From contig CAZWLP010000001.1 in NCBI GenBank assembly GCA_964634565.1, positions 1-64,000 on the forward strand: a stretch of DNA of 64,000 nt. Reading direction: 5' to 3'. Source of the stretch: JAUVKT01 sp964634565. GTDB lineage: Bacteria > Bacteroidota > Bacteroidia > Bacteroidales > VadinHA17. The notes below the pieces were generated by a model, which did not search any database, had not been told where the DNA came from, and was given only the letters and a program-made list of their open reading frames with translations. The translations under genes were made by a program, and so were the position numbers. Of the stretch, positions 19,301-27,302 are shown one piece after another; the stretch's first letter is position 1, and every line of letters begins with the position of its first letter.

Positions 19301-20671
19301 CAGGGTATCTTCAACCTTACCACTCCCAGCCGTAGAATATCCGGAAGGAACTCCAGAGTATTGAACCTGACCCTCCTCTCCAGGTTCAACAGAAGAAAGT
19401 ACAGGAGCTGAAATATTCTTATTGGTAAAGATCAGACCACCGCTACCTCCACCGCCGGAGCCATAATCGTTATGGGTATGACCTCCGTCACCACCATTTA
19501 CCGATATAGTAAGAGCCGAAGAAGGGCTGAAATTAGATGATATAACTACAGAACCACCAGCACCTCCGCCACCGGCACCTCCGTTATTTTCAGCCACCGG
19601 CCATACAGATTCTCCATCTGCCTTTATTGAGTAAGCATTGCCAAATATTGTATCGGCCAGTATAATTATTATTCCACCTCCACGTCCTCCATCAGAGGCA
19701 ACATCAGATACTGACCCTCTTCCTCCTGCGCCGCCGCCGCCGCCCATTACAACAGGATAGTAAGCATTTATAACCGTGCTTTCTAAAGTAAGATCCTGTC
19801 CTGGCCAGCCTCTTCCATAAAGTCCATCGAGGTCAAAGCCTGTCGAACTCAAGCCCCCGGGTCCATAGCTGCTTCCGCCACCACCACCGGCAAACCGTCC
19901 ATTGCCGCCGCCGCCACCACTGACAAAACGGCCCTTACCCCTGGCATAATCATCATAGTTAATCGGTACTGCGGCAATATGACTTGCTATGCCCTTTCCC
20001 TTCCTGGCAGCCTTATCTTCAGCCTCGGTAAAATGAAGAAGATCGGGATCAACATTTTGTGCACTTATTGTAAGACCCTGGATAATGTCTGAGATTCCAC
20101 CTTCGAAACCCTTCCCGCTGACATTTATATCAGCATTCAGTCTTATATTATTATCCACCAGGAAAGTAAGTACGCCACCTGTTCCGCTTACCTCATCCCA
20201 TTCAGGACAGGTAAGCTCCCCGTCTACTAAAACATTCTCATACTCTTTTACCTTAACCAGCTGAACAAAGGACTCAGCGTCATAAGTTCCGAGCAGATCA
20301 TTCTTAAAAGTTATTATATCGGGAGATGTACTGACGGCATCAATAACGATAAATTCGTAATGACCCCAGTCGCCCACCTTGTCTGTAATTGATGTACCAT
20401 AAATAGCAGATCCAACAGGGTCAACCTTAGCTCCCTTCATCTGGATAATCAGCACCTTGTCGTTAGCAGTAAAACCTGCAGAATTATCAAGAAGTTGCAC
20501 CTTGTCGGGAGCAAGTATGGCAGTAACTTTGCCATAGCTATTAATTGTACCGCTAATATTAGTTACCTGCGCATATCCGGCAGGCAACATTATGCACAGC
20601 AAAAACAGGCCAAAAAACAGGTAATAAATATATCGCAGGCCGCTTCTTATCATTAGCTTTTTATTCAACAT
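16385..20671 (-). CDS. Very large T9SS type B cargo, Gly-rich N-terminal region
   Basis: A 1428-residue surface protein exported by type IX secretion. The signal peptide ends near LPAGYAQ (about residue 35). An N-terminal region (about 180-440) is studded with glycine runs such as GGGGGNGRF, GGGGGAGGRG and GSGGGGSGG, followed by a long array of Ig-like repeats with recurring ITGNTI/ISGNII and YYRRxV motifs (about 470-1080). The C terminus is a gliding-motility-type (type B) sorting domain: VPSGYSPNMDGVNDYFVV, then a strand-rich block with NKWDGRNNSGDYLPDGTYYY and a final YKGYVIIKR. The G+C-richer patches simply reflect glycine codons. First gene of the operon with PorP/SprF. Likely an adhesin or motility protein; ligand unknown. 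Confidence 0.9.
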   Translation of the reverse strand: MLNKKLMIRSGLRYIYYLFFGLFLLCIMLPAGYAQVTNISGTINSYGKVTAILAPDKVQLLDNSAGFTANDKVLIIQMKGAKVDPVGSAIYGTSITDKVGDWGHYEFIVIDAVSTSPDIITFKNDLLGTYDAESFVQLVKVKEYENVLVDGELTCPEWDEVSGTGGVLTFLVDNNIRLNADINVSGKGFEGGISDIIQGLTISAQNVDPDLLHFTEAEDKAARKGKGIASHIAAVPINYDDYARGKGRFVSGGGGGNGRFAGGGGGSSYGPGGLSSTGFDLDGLYGRGWPGQDLTLESTVINAYYPVVMGGGGGAGGRGSVSDVASDGGRGGGIIIILADTIFGNAYSIKADGESVWPVAENNGGAGGGGAGGSVVISSNFSPSSALTISVNGGDGGHTHNDYGSGGGGSGGLIFTNKNISAPVLSSVEPGEEGQVQYSGVPSGYSTAGSGKVEDTLLIRLNGFLFNTIVSNDTKSRIDSICFGESAPLIIGSEPTGGSGIYDIKWVRKIDDDVVWDTIPGETGKDLDLTVAEYDTLSLKRVVFDRNQNPKVIDVSKEVTIIVQPLITGNTIGYDTIICWNQDPDPLLPIDILGGGNFDSAVPDSTFSWRMSTVNNTDYETWTLPSEINDKRDFNPDPLGITTYYYRAVQSGACYDTSNIVTVMVLPLISGNIIEGDQIICEDQLFTNLEETSSPGLSGGDGSYKYEWRISTDDINYNPATGTVDQSDFNPDEPSFVRNTDQLFRRFVWSGADDVCADTSNVVTLKMWSDITVNVIYSDQTITANGPVALLTGDPLVSSDSGADTTYLWQQSADNISWFTADGEYTEETYQPAGLTDTTYYRRRVTILPCEEFSNVIVINVHPAIDNDTISTISGIKTDTICNNQIPNTLLGSQPTGGDEVDYYYQWQNCIDNISFSDIPGATGQNYDSPALTTPSLTVTKYYFRRTVTSGESTGISDTITITVLPDIEGNTITGDQTICYNTGLLIPITAPLPEGGDESYGYLWEESSDNSTWDPASTGVNSNIDFDPGILTAPMYYRRRVISPVSNSCDTSFSNAIFIDIYELPIGSITGISVADACAEDDVTISLDMTAAGQAPYDIVLDDGNGGSLSFTATTNIYDHTFKPGSAGDFTDYTYQFTSLIDDNNCVATDITGSPNLKVYTVPTATISAATPEDICGDVVALEATPSVGSGIWSCPDASSILPAGSASATATTDVTVDGSATYTFTWTETNVICSDAATIDITFWEQPDPVDAGPGETLLPLTTEYPLNATPASAGSGIWTAEPDNGQNFDLEDSNVTDVKGLVDGVNILRWTVTNSEYCLEVSDTIMLTVSSIIVPSGYSPNMDGVNDYFVVKGLNNESVEAELVVTDINGVVVYDDPEYSNKWDGRNNSGDYLPDGTYYYFLRIKKPYARQYKGYVIIKRSIGKD

Positions 20672-20690
20672 TGCTAATATAACTAAAATC

Positions 20691-20698
20691 CAATATTA
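20691..20698 (-). promoter_or_regulatory. Possible -7 element for the T9SS operon
   Basis: In the gene sense this reads TAATATTG, 7 of 8 positions of TAnnTTTG, 20 bp before the ATG at 20671. It is the best candidate in the 105-bp gap between the histidine kinase and the operon. The match is imperfect and may be chance in AT-rich DNA. Confidence 0.35.
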
Positions 20699-20776
20699 TT
20701 CAATCCTGCCAAATAATTAAGATAGCAGAATTAATAATCAATATATAGATTTTATATTATACGACAGGCAAATGAA

Positions 20777-23700
20777 TTAGTTTCCAGTTGTTGATAAGAT
20801 TGGAAATTCGATAAAAAATGTTGTTCCGCTACCTACTTTGGATTTATACCTTATTGATCCATTTGCAGATTTAACAATCCTTTTAACAATAGCCAGGCCT
20901 ATTCCCATGCCTGACGATTTTGTTGTAAAGGTCGGCATAAATAATTTCTCTCCTACCGAATCAGGGACTCCAACACCATTATCCTTAATAGTAATCAGGG
21001 CCTTATTGTCCGATACTGCCAGTGCCACCTCTACAAGACCCTTTTTATTGGATGGGATTGCCTGTACTGCATTCCTGATAACATTGGTAAGCATACTGTT
21101 TATTTGCTCCTTATCAGCCAGTATAAGAACCTCCTCAATCCCTGAGCAGCTGCAAGTAATGTCAATATTTCTGATATTTTCAAACAGCTCTACTGCACTT
21201 TTCAGGTTACTTACAATATTCATCTTCTGTGGATTTGCCTTGGGCATCCTTGCAAAGCTTGAAAATTCGGTGGCAATAGATGACAGGTTATCGATATTAT
21301 CGATCATATTCTCACTAAATTTTTTTATCCTTTCATCAAAGTCATCTGGTTTATCTTTCCAGGTCTTAAGAAGTTGCTGAACATTAAGCTTCATTGGTGT
21401 AAGAGGATTTTTAATCTCATGAGCTATCTGCTTTGCCATATCACGCCATGCATCTTCTCTCTCTGAACTGGCAAGCTTAATAGCGCTCAAATGGAGTTGT
21501 TCAAGCATATCATTATACTGATTTACCAGTTCCGATATCTCATCGTGTCCCCTGTATTCGAGTCTGTTTGATTCATTATCAAGCGAAACAGAGGCCATTC
21601 CCTCTTTCAGCATTCTCAGCGGACTGGTAATCTGAAGAGCAATAAAGACTGCAAAACCCATAGAGATAACTATCAGAACAAGGGAGAAATTAACAATGGT
21701 AACCACCAGATTTGAAATCTCTCCGGAGAGTTCGTTCTGGATAGCAAAATAGGGGATATTAAGATATGCCAGCACTTCATTCCTGTAATTCAGAAAAGGG
21801 GAATAGGCCGACAGGTATGTTAGCTCTCCTACTTTCTCATTCTGTATAAACTGTGCTTCTCCAAAGTAATTAAGTTCTGAATAAGCTCTGAAATCCATCT
21901 TTTTGCCTTTCAGATTTCTTTCAAACACTTCTCTCCTGGAACTTGCCAGAAGGTCGCCTTCAGTGGTATAAAGGTTGATATCTGTAAAGAATACATTACT
22001 GAATTTTACCAGCAGGGCATCCAGATCCTTATAAGCATCCTGGCTCCAGTCGCTCGTTAAATAATCTTCATTTGATAACTTATGATCAAGCTCTATATAG
22101 ACAGAGCTTATCTTCTCGCTTATACTATCATAATGTTTGCTCCTGTACTGGGAAATACTTAGTGATACCACTACTGAGCCAATGGCAAAAATCGACACCA
22201 GAAGCAGTAGTATAAAAGCATACTGCAGCTTTTGCCTGAAATCGAGATGATAAAGATTTATCCTGTCGGGTGGACTAAGAACAAAAAAGGTAATTGTAAA
22301 AAGGACAAAGAAGAAAATAAAAATATATGTAAAGTTTATCAGTATGTTATGAAATTTCATATTTGGTCTGGCTATTACCACCGAGACCGTTGGAGAATGG
22401 TTATAAACCAGGCAATCATGATCATTTTCGACAAAGGAAGTGAAGTCTCCGATGCCTATACTATCATGCGTCAGGGCCATAGGAAACGGATAGTTACCTG
22501 TCTGCAAAACAAGGGAATCTCCGATATATTTGGCCATGGAAAAATCCTTTGGAAGGGATTGACTTTGATATTTCCTGTCTTTTAAGAGCTCGGGGTACCC
22601 GGGCTGAGTAAAATCTAATTTACTTATTAAATCAATAAACAGTCCTGTTTTACCGCTTTCACTAGCGCCATTGTCATGATCAAAAAACAGGGTAGCAAGG
22701 TAATATGGCCTGCCCGAACGGTTATCGATCAGATAAAGGCTTGAGTCAATAAGCGGAATACCGAATTCTTCTACTCTGGAATTAAAGAATTCAAAACACA
22801 AAATTTCTTTATCATCAGTGTCCAGAAGCAGAGGAGAGTCCCAGTTGCATAATGTATAAAATACATCATATTGTTCCCAGTAACCACTAAAATATTCAGA
22901 TCCCAGGTAATCGTAGATCTCCGTCACATCCCCTTCAAGGAAGAATTCAAGATTCATCATTGAAGCAAGAAGAGTGTCATTCTTTAATTTATCCCAGTTA
23001 TCAATAAGTAGCTCTTCAGCAACAGGATCATTATTTCCTATCTGAGCAACTGCCATCACCTTTATTTTTTCTGTCTCAGCATCCCACATTTTTGAAGAAA
23101 CAAACCATGCTGAATAAATACCTGAAATAAGAGACAGGCTGACTGTTGATACAACAATAACAGAGTTCCTGTTACGAAAAACCCATATCATAAGAACCAA
23201 TAAGAAAAAAGTAATAATATGAAACAGGGGATTCTCACCATTAAGAATATATACAATTATTAAAAAGGCAATTGAGGGTAATAAGGCGATAAAAAGAATC
23301 CTGAGGTTTATGTCTGCAAATGATATCAGTATCTTAACGAGATATATTAAAAATACCAGCAACAAAAGGCTTGAAGCCATAAATGATACAAGTGTAAAGC
23401 TATCTATATCAAGAATTCTGTAAAACTCAAAACTGATATTAGATGAATTGATAAATGACTCAAGCGACTGGCTGAAAAGATAAAAAAGTACTACAGCAGG
23501 GATAAGGTATACAGAAAGCACAGCAAGGCTACGGCCTGATAAGGGTTTATATTTTTTAATCGGCCACCATCTGTAAAAGCTGTAGGCAATATATGTCAGA
23601 AAAATATTGGCAACAAGTATATGGCCTGGAGAAGGGAATAAGTTGCCGGCTGTATACCTGTATGCAGAAAATATTGACAGATTACCGATTATCTCCGGTT

Positions 23701-24466
23701 TACCAAAAAATAAAAATAAAAAATAAAGGCTTACTGATATTGCAACTGTAATAAAGACACCTATTCTGCCTTCGTTCTTTTTTGCAAACCTGTCGATAAA
23801 GCTATTAATCATACTTACCGAAACAACAAAAAAGAGGAGCCACAGTAGCAGAGGGATTATTACGAAGAAAGTATTAAAGTTAGCTTCTTTATCAAATTTT
23901 ATTGAGAAGATATACTCCCCGTCTATATTATATATCGGATAATCCTCTCCCTGATCCTGCGAAAAACCTGTGCCCGGAGGCAAAGCATATTTCTCCCGGA
24001 ATCCTGATCTTATTAAATCATTTTCAATATCGTATTCATTATAAATGTCAATAAAATAAATACACAGATTAGCAGAATCTTTAATGGATCCAGTTACAAA
24101 CCAACGGTTTTGAATAAACTGAAATGGCTTATTAAGATCAAGATTTTTACTATCATCTGGCAGTTCAAATGTATTCTCAGACCATAAAACAAGCTTACCC
24201 TTATGGTACCTTGCAAAGGATAGACCATCTTCTTCGGCAATATCCTTAAGCGACATAATTTCATCTTTCGACAATATGTCCTTTCCTGCTATCTCTGACA
24301 GGATTTCCTCTCCTTGCTTTTCGAGCTGATTAAGATTTCTGCTGAATCTGGAGGCTTCTCTTCGGTACTTGATATCGCTTTTATAAACTATATCCGAAAT
24401 AAGCACGCCCGCAATTATCAGTAAAAGATAAATTACACAATTCCTGTTGCTTCCTGAAAATCTCAT
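20777..24466 (-). CDS. Large NtrY-like sensor histidine kinase
   Basis: A 1229-residue membrane histidine kinase. It has one N-terminal helix (about 10-28), an extracytoplasmic part, a block of about ten membrane helices (about 205-470), a second large extracytoplasmic region, another helix near 740, a further sensor loop, then a helix (about 925-945) leading into a HAMP domain. The kinase core is NtrY-like: H box QIAHEIKNPLTPMK (His about 1016), N box LTNVIRNAVQAI, and G boxes ITIKDNGVGV and SSGMGIGLAIVKRIV. The product would autophosphorylate at the His and pass phosphate to a response regulator; none is encoded in the window. It lies 10 bp after rlmH and is probably co-transcribed. The signal sensed is unknown. 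Confidence 0.9.
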   Translation of the reverse strand: MRFSGSNRNCVIYLLLIIAGVLISDIVYKSDIKYRREASRFSRNLNQLEKQGEEILSEIAGKDILSKDEIMSLKDIAEEDGLSFARYHKGKLVLWSENTFELPDDSKNLDLNKPFQFIQNRWFVTGSIKDSANLCIYFIDIYNEYDIENDLIRSGFREKYALPPGTGFSQDQGEDYPIYNIDGEYIFSIKFDKEANFNTFFVIIPLLLWLLFFVVSVSMINSFIDRFAKKNEGRIGVFITVAISVSLYFLFLFFGKPEIIGNLSIFSAYRYTAGNLFPSPGHILVANIFLTYIAYSFYRWWPIKKYKPLSGRSLAVLSVYLIPAVVLFYLFSQSLESFINSSNISFEFYRILDIDSFTLVSFMASSLLLLVFLIYLVKILISFADINLRILFIALLPSIAFLIIVYILNGENPLFHIITFFLLVLMIWVFRNRNSVIVVSTVSLSLISGIYSAWFVSSKMWDAETEKIKVMAVAQIGNNDPVAEELLIDNWDKLKNDTLLASMMNLEFFLEGDVTEIYDYLGSEYFSGYWEQYDVFYTLCNWDSPLLLDTDDKEILCFEFFNSRVEEFGIPLIDSSLYLIDNRSGRPYYLATLFFDHDNGASESGKTGLFIDLISKLDFTQPGYPELLKDRKYQSQSLPKDFSMAKYIGDSLVLQTGNYPFPMALTHDSIGIGDFTSFVENDHDCLVYNHSPTVSVVIARPNMKFHNILINFTYIFIFFFVLFTITFFVLSPPDRINLYHLDFRQKLQYAFILLLLVSIFAIGSVVVSLSISQYRSKHYDSISEKISSVYIELDHKLSNEDYLTSDWSQDAYKDLDALLVKFSNVFFTDINLYTTEGDLLASSRREVFERNLKGKKMDFRAYSELNYFGEAQFIQNEKVGELTYLSAYSPFLNYRNEVLAYLNIPYFAIQNELSGEISNLVVTIVNFSLVLIVISMGFAVFIALQITSPLRMLKEGMASVSLDNESNRLEYRGHDEISELVNQYNDMLEQLHLSAIKLASSEREDAWRDMAKQIAHEIKNPLTPMKLNVQQLLKTWKDKPDDFDERIKKFSENMIDNIDNLSSIATEFSSFARMPKANPQKMNIVSNLKSAVELFENIRNIDITCSCSGIEEVLILADKEQINSMLTNVIRNAVQAIPSNKKGLVEVALAVSDNKALITIKDNGVGVPDSVGEKLFMPTFTTKSSGMGIGLAIVKRIVKSANGSIRYKSKVGSGTTFFIEFPILSTTGN

Positions 24467-24476
24467 TCAATTAATA

Positions 24477-24950
24477 TTATTCATTATGATATGGGAGTCC
24501 TCCCAGAATTGATAATGCCCGATACAGTTGCTCAGCGAACAATAACCGTACCAACTGGTGAGAAAAAGTCATATCCGAAAGTGATAAAACCATATTTGCC
24601 ATTTTTCGCAGATCCGAATCCAGGCCATAAGGACCTCCAATTACGAATACAATTCTCTTTGAGCTACTTTGAAACAGGGAGTCGAGTGTTTCTGCAAATT
24701 CTATACTGCTCAGTCCCTTTCCTCTTTCATCGAGCATTATTACATAATCTCCTTTTAATATTTTACCCCTTATTGCTTCTCCTTCTTTCTTAAGCTGCTT
24801 ACTTATATTTAAGGATTTCCTGTTCTTCAGATCAGGAATAGTTATAGTTTCAAACTGTGCAAGCCTGTTAATACGTTTAATATAATCGTCGACACCCTTT
24901 AACAGATAATCCTTGTCTGTTTTACCAAGCTGTAATAAGACAATCTTCAT
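24477..24950 (-). CDS. rlmH: 23S rRNA pseudouridine-1915 N3-methyltransferase RlmH
   Basis: SPOUT-fold methyltransferase that N3-methylates pseudouridine 1915 in helix 69 of 23S rRNA on assembled 70S ribosomes, using S-adenosylmethionine. The 157 residues match the family length (about 155-160). They show the conserved LDERGKGLSS (about 73-82), the glycine-rich SAM loop FVIGGPYGLD (about 102-111) and the C-terminal trefoil-knot segment LSLSDMTFSHQLVRLLFAEQ followed by YHNE. The ATG start is unambiguous. It faces the DUF4783-nadC operon across a 192-bp divergent gap. Confidence 0.96.
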   Translation of the reverse strand: MKIVLLQLGKTDKDYLLKGVDDYIKRINRLAQFETITIPDLKNRKSLNISKQLKKEGEAIRGKILKGDYVIMLDERGKGLSSIEFAETLDSLFQSSSKRIVFVIGGPYGLDSDLRKMANMVLSLSDMTFSHQLVRLLFAEQLYRALSILGGLPYHNE

Positions 24951-25023
24951 AAAAAGACAATTATTACGGTAATTAATTTATTTTTAAATGTCACTTTTGG
25001 TCTATGTAAACATACAAATTTAT

Positions 25024-25048
25024 GTACTTAAATATAAATTTTAAGTAC
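25024..25048. repeat. Perfect 9-bp inverted repeat in rlmH/DUF4783 gap
   Basis: Arms GTACTTAAA and TTTAAGTAC are separated by 7 bp (TATAAAT) in the divergent intergenic region between rlmH and the DUF4783 gene. The stem would be A/T-rich and weak as RNA, so a DNA-binding site is as likely as a hairpin. Its centre is about 80 bp from the predicted start of the rightward transcript. Confidence 0.55.
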
Positions 25049-25101
25049 TTATAAACAGGTATATTATAGAGTATGAGTTTCAGTAATTGATTATTTTCAT
25101 A

Positions 25102-25109
25102 TACATTTG
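25102..25109 (+). promoter_or_regulatory. Bacteroidota -7 element for DUF4783-nadC-yihY
   Basis: TACATTTG is a perfect TAnnTTTG match, 34 bp before the ATG at 25143. A TTG at 25107 that would lengthen the first gene lies inside it, which supports the ATG start. Confidence 0.65.
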
Positions 25110-25142
25110 TCATACGAGGGTAATAGTTCAAAATACTTCAAA

Positions 25143-25550
25143 ATGAAAAAACAGAACCTGTTTATTATTGCAATGTTATTTCTTGGAAGTTCGATGTGTC
25201 TGGCTCAATCTACAACTGTGCCGGCAGAATTAAGCCTGGCGTTTAAAACAGGGGATGTCGAGAAACTATCTGATTATCTTAATAATACCATAGAACTTGT
25301 AATACTCGATAAAGAAGATTTCTACACAAGGAAGGTTGCAGAAAATATTCTGCGCGACTTTTTCAATAAAAATAAGGTTCTTGATTTTATTATCAAACAC
25401 CAGGGAGGAAAGAATGATGCCAGCTTTGCAATTGGAGATCTTCGGACGAGCGATGGATCTTTCAGGGTATATTTCCTTATGAAAAAAGTAGATTCCAAAC
25501 CTTTAATCCACCAGCTCAGAATTGAAAAAAATGATTCAGGAAGCTATTAA
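25143..25550 (+). CDS. DUF4783-like small exported protein
   Basis: A 135-residue exported protein with a signal peptide ending MCLAQS (about residue 22), then a compact alpha+beta domain resembling the SnoaL/NTF2-like DUF4783 fold seen almost only in Bacteroidota (AFKTGDVEKLSDYLN, DFFNKNKVLDFIIKHQGG, IGDLRTSDGSFRVYFLMKK). Function unknown; proteins of this type commonly precede nadC in this phylum. Its last 20 bp overlap the start of nadC, indicating translational coupling. The longer TTG start at 25107 was rejected because of the promoter. Confidence 0.8.
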   Translation: MKKQNLFIIAMLFLGSSMCLAQSTTVPAELSLAFKTGDVEKLSDYLNNTIELVILDKEDFYTRKVAENILRDFFNKNKVLDFIIKHQGGKNDASFAIGDLRTSDGSFRVYFLMKKVDSKPLIHQLRIEKNDSGSY

Positions 25551-26373
25551 CAGCCTGATAGAAAGGGCGCTTGTTGAAGACATTGGAGATGGCGATCATA
25601 GTTCGCTATCATCAATACCCCCGGATGCCAGAGGAGCAGCTCGATTAATAATTAAAGAAAAAGGCATTATTGCCGGATTATCTGTTTCTGAACAGGTCTT
25701 CAAAAAAGTAGACCCTGATATTAGTTTTGATTGTTTCTTAAACGACGGAGATAAGATTAATATCGGTGATATTGGGTTTGAAGTAAGGGGTTTTCAGCAA
25801 TCCATTCTAAAGGCCGAGAGACTGGTATTGAATATACTTCAGAGAATGAGTGGAATTGCTACAGAAACACGCAGGTATGCTGATTCTATTAAAGAGTTCA
25901 AAACCGCTATTCTCGACACGCGAAAAACCACTCCGGGGTTCAGGGCTTTTGAAAAAGAGGCGGTCAGAATAGGAGGTGGAATAAATCACAGGATGGGCCT
26001 GTTCGATATGATAATGTTAAAAGACAATCATGTCGACTATGCAGGAGGTATAGAAAAAGCTATTGAGAGGGCAAAAAAATACCTTAAGGACACAGGAAAA
26101 AATCTTGCGATAGAAATTGAGGTCAGGAATTTTGACGAGATCACGCAGGTGTTAAATACAGGTGGTGTTGACAGAATAATGCTCGATAACTTTAGCCCCG
26201 ACGAAACACGCAAAGCAGTTAAACTTATCGGTGGTAAAATTGAGATTGAATCATCGGGTGGAATAAAATTTGATACTCTGAGAGAATATGCTGCCTGCGG
26301 CGTTGATTATATTTCAGTTGGGGCCCTTACTCATCAGATCAGAAGTCTTGACATGAGTCTTAAAGCAATATGA
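25531..26373 (+). CDS. nadC: Nicotinate-nucleotide pyrophosphorylase (NadC)
   Basis: Quinolinate phosphoribosyltransferase: converts quinolinate and PRPP to nicotinate mononucleotide, CO2 and pyrophosphate in de novo NAD synthesis. The 280 residues contain the N-terminal ALVEDIGDGDHSS, the substrate-binding segment ILDTRKTTPGFRAFEKEAV, the following GGGINHRMGLFDMIMLKDNH and the barrel end motif ESSGGIKFDTL and DYISVGALTH. Length matches the family (about 280). The ATG at 25531 overlaps the previous gene by 20 bp; an in-frame TTG at 25522 is less likely. nadA and nadB are not in this window. The stop overlaps the next start as ATGA. Confidence 0.97.
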   Translation: MIQEAINSLIERALVEDIGDGDHSSLSSIPPDARGAARLIIKEKGIIAGLSVSEQVFKKVDPDISFDCFLNDGDKINIGDIGFEVRGFQQSILKAERLVLNILQRMSGIATETRRYADSIKEFKTAILDTRKTTPGFRAFEKEAVRIGGGINHRMGLFDMIMLKDNHVDYAGGIEKAIERAKKYLKDTGKNLAIEIEVRNFDEITQVLNTGGVDRIMLDNFSPDETRKAVKLIGGKIEIESSGGIKFDTLREYAACGVDYISVGALTHQIRSLDMSLKAI

Positions 26374-27302
26374 ACCAGAAACTAAAAGACAATATAGTAG
26401 ATCCGCTGCTTTTCTGGTTAAAGAAACTTGTGCTTCCCGGCTTCGACAGAGTTCCTTTTTACGATGTTATATCTTTCTTTATAAGTGGATTTAAGAAAGG
26501 GGCTCTGGTAACAAGGGCATCTTCAATAGCTTTTAACCTGATGCTGGCACTCTTACCTACTACTTTTTTTGTTTTTACCCTTATTCCTTTTATTCCGATC
26601 CCTAATTTTCAGAATGAAATAATCGAATTATTCGAAAACATTGTACCCGAAAAAGCCTATCTGCTTTTTGAATCAACGATAATTGATGTTATAACCAGGA
26701 AAAGTGGTGTTTTTCTTATTACAATGTTTCTTGCCTCGGCCGTTATGTCGTCCAACGGTATACATGCCCTGATACATTCCTTTGTTGTATCTGATCACCA
26801 GTTTGAAACAAGAACATGGGTAGCCCAGCGAAGGGTTTCCTTCAGCCTTCTTCTGATTGTAGTCTTTCTTATCGCTCTTTCCGGCGTTCTATTGGTTTTT
26901 GGAAGAGACCTTCTACAGATCCTTGTTGATAAAGATATTATTACATCTACATGGCTGAGATACCTGGTTTTCGGTCTTAAATGGATTATTATAGTCGGTA
27001 TACTCTTCCTGGCAATATCGTCCCTCTATTACCTGGCTCCGTCAAGGAAGGCAAAATTCAGGTTTTTCTCGGCCGGCGCTACTCTTGCAACAATACTTTT
27101 TATTATTACATCACTGGGATTTTCGGCCTATGTAAATAACTTCGATAATTACAATAAGCTTTATGGATCTATGGGCACAATACTTGTTATCCTTTTATGG
27201 CTCTACCTGAACTCTATATCTCTGCTTATCGGATTCGAGTTAAATGCAAGTATAAAGACTGCAAACATTAATCAAAGGAGTATATTAAACGGAGAAGATT
27301 AA
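26370..27302 (+). CDS. YihY/BrkB-family inner membrane protein
   Basis: A 310-residue polytopic membrane protein of the YihY/virulence factor BrkB (formerly RNase BN-like) family. About six hydrophobic segments can be seen, with the family motifs KGALVTRASSIAFNLMLALLP (near 40-60), FLASAVMSSNGIHALIH and a YGSMGTILVILLWLYLNS segment near the end. Transport or integrity roles have been proposed for the family, but the molecular function is not established. The start overlaps the nadC stop as ATGA, so the two are translationally coupled. It ends in a 4-bp overlap with the convergent glutamine synthetase. Confidence 0.88.
   Translation: MNQKLKDNIVDPLLFWLKKLVLPGFDRVPFYDVISFFISGFKKGALVTRASSIAFNLMLALLPTTFFVFTLIPFIPIPNFQNEIIELFENIVPEKAYLLFESTIIDVITRKSGVFLITMFLASAVMSSNGIHALIHSFVVSDHQFETRTWVAQRRVSFSLLLIVVFLIALSGVLLVFGRDLLQILVDKDIITSTWLRYLVFGLKWIIIVGILFLAISSLYYLAPSRKAKFRFFSAGATLATILFIITSLGFSAYVNNFDNYNKLYGSMGTILVILLWLYLNSISLLIGFELNASIKTANINQRSILNGED

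Noticed and set aside
19400..20000. G+C-rich patch as sign of horizontal transfer
   Set aside because: It coincides exactly with glycine runs (GGN codons) of the type B cargo protein; flanking codon use is like the rest of the window.
20838..21380. 180-residue plus-strand open frame
   Set aside because: It is fully antisense to the kinase core of the histidine kinase, whose H, N and G boxes are intact; no signal or domain in the shadow frame.
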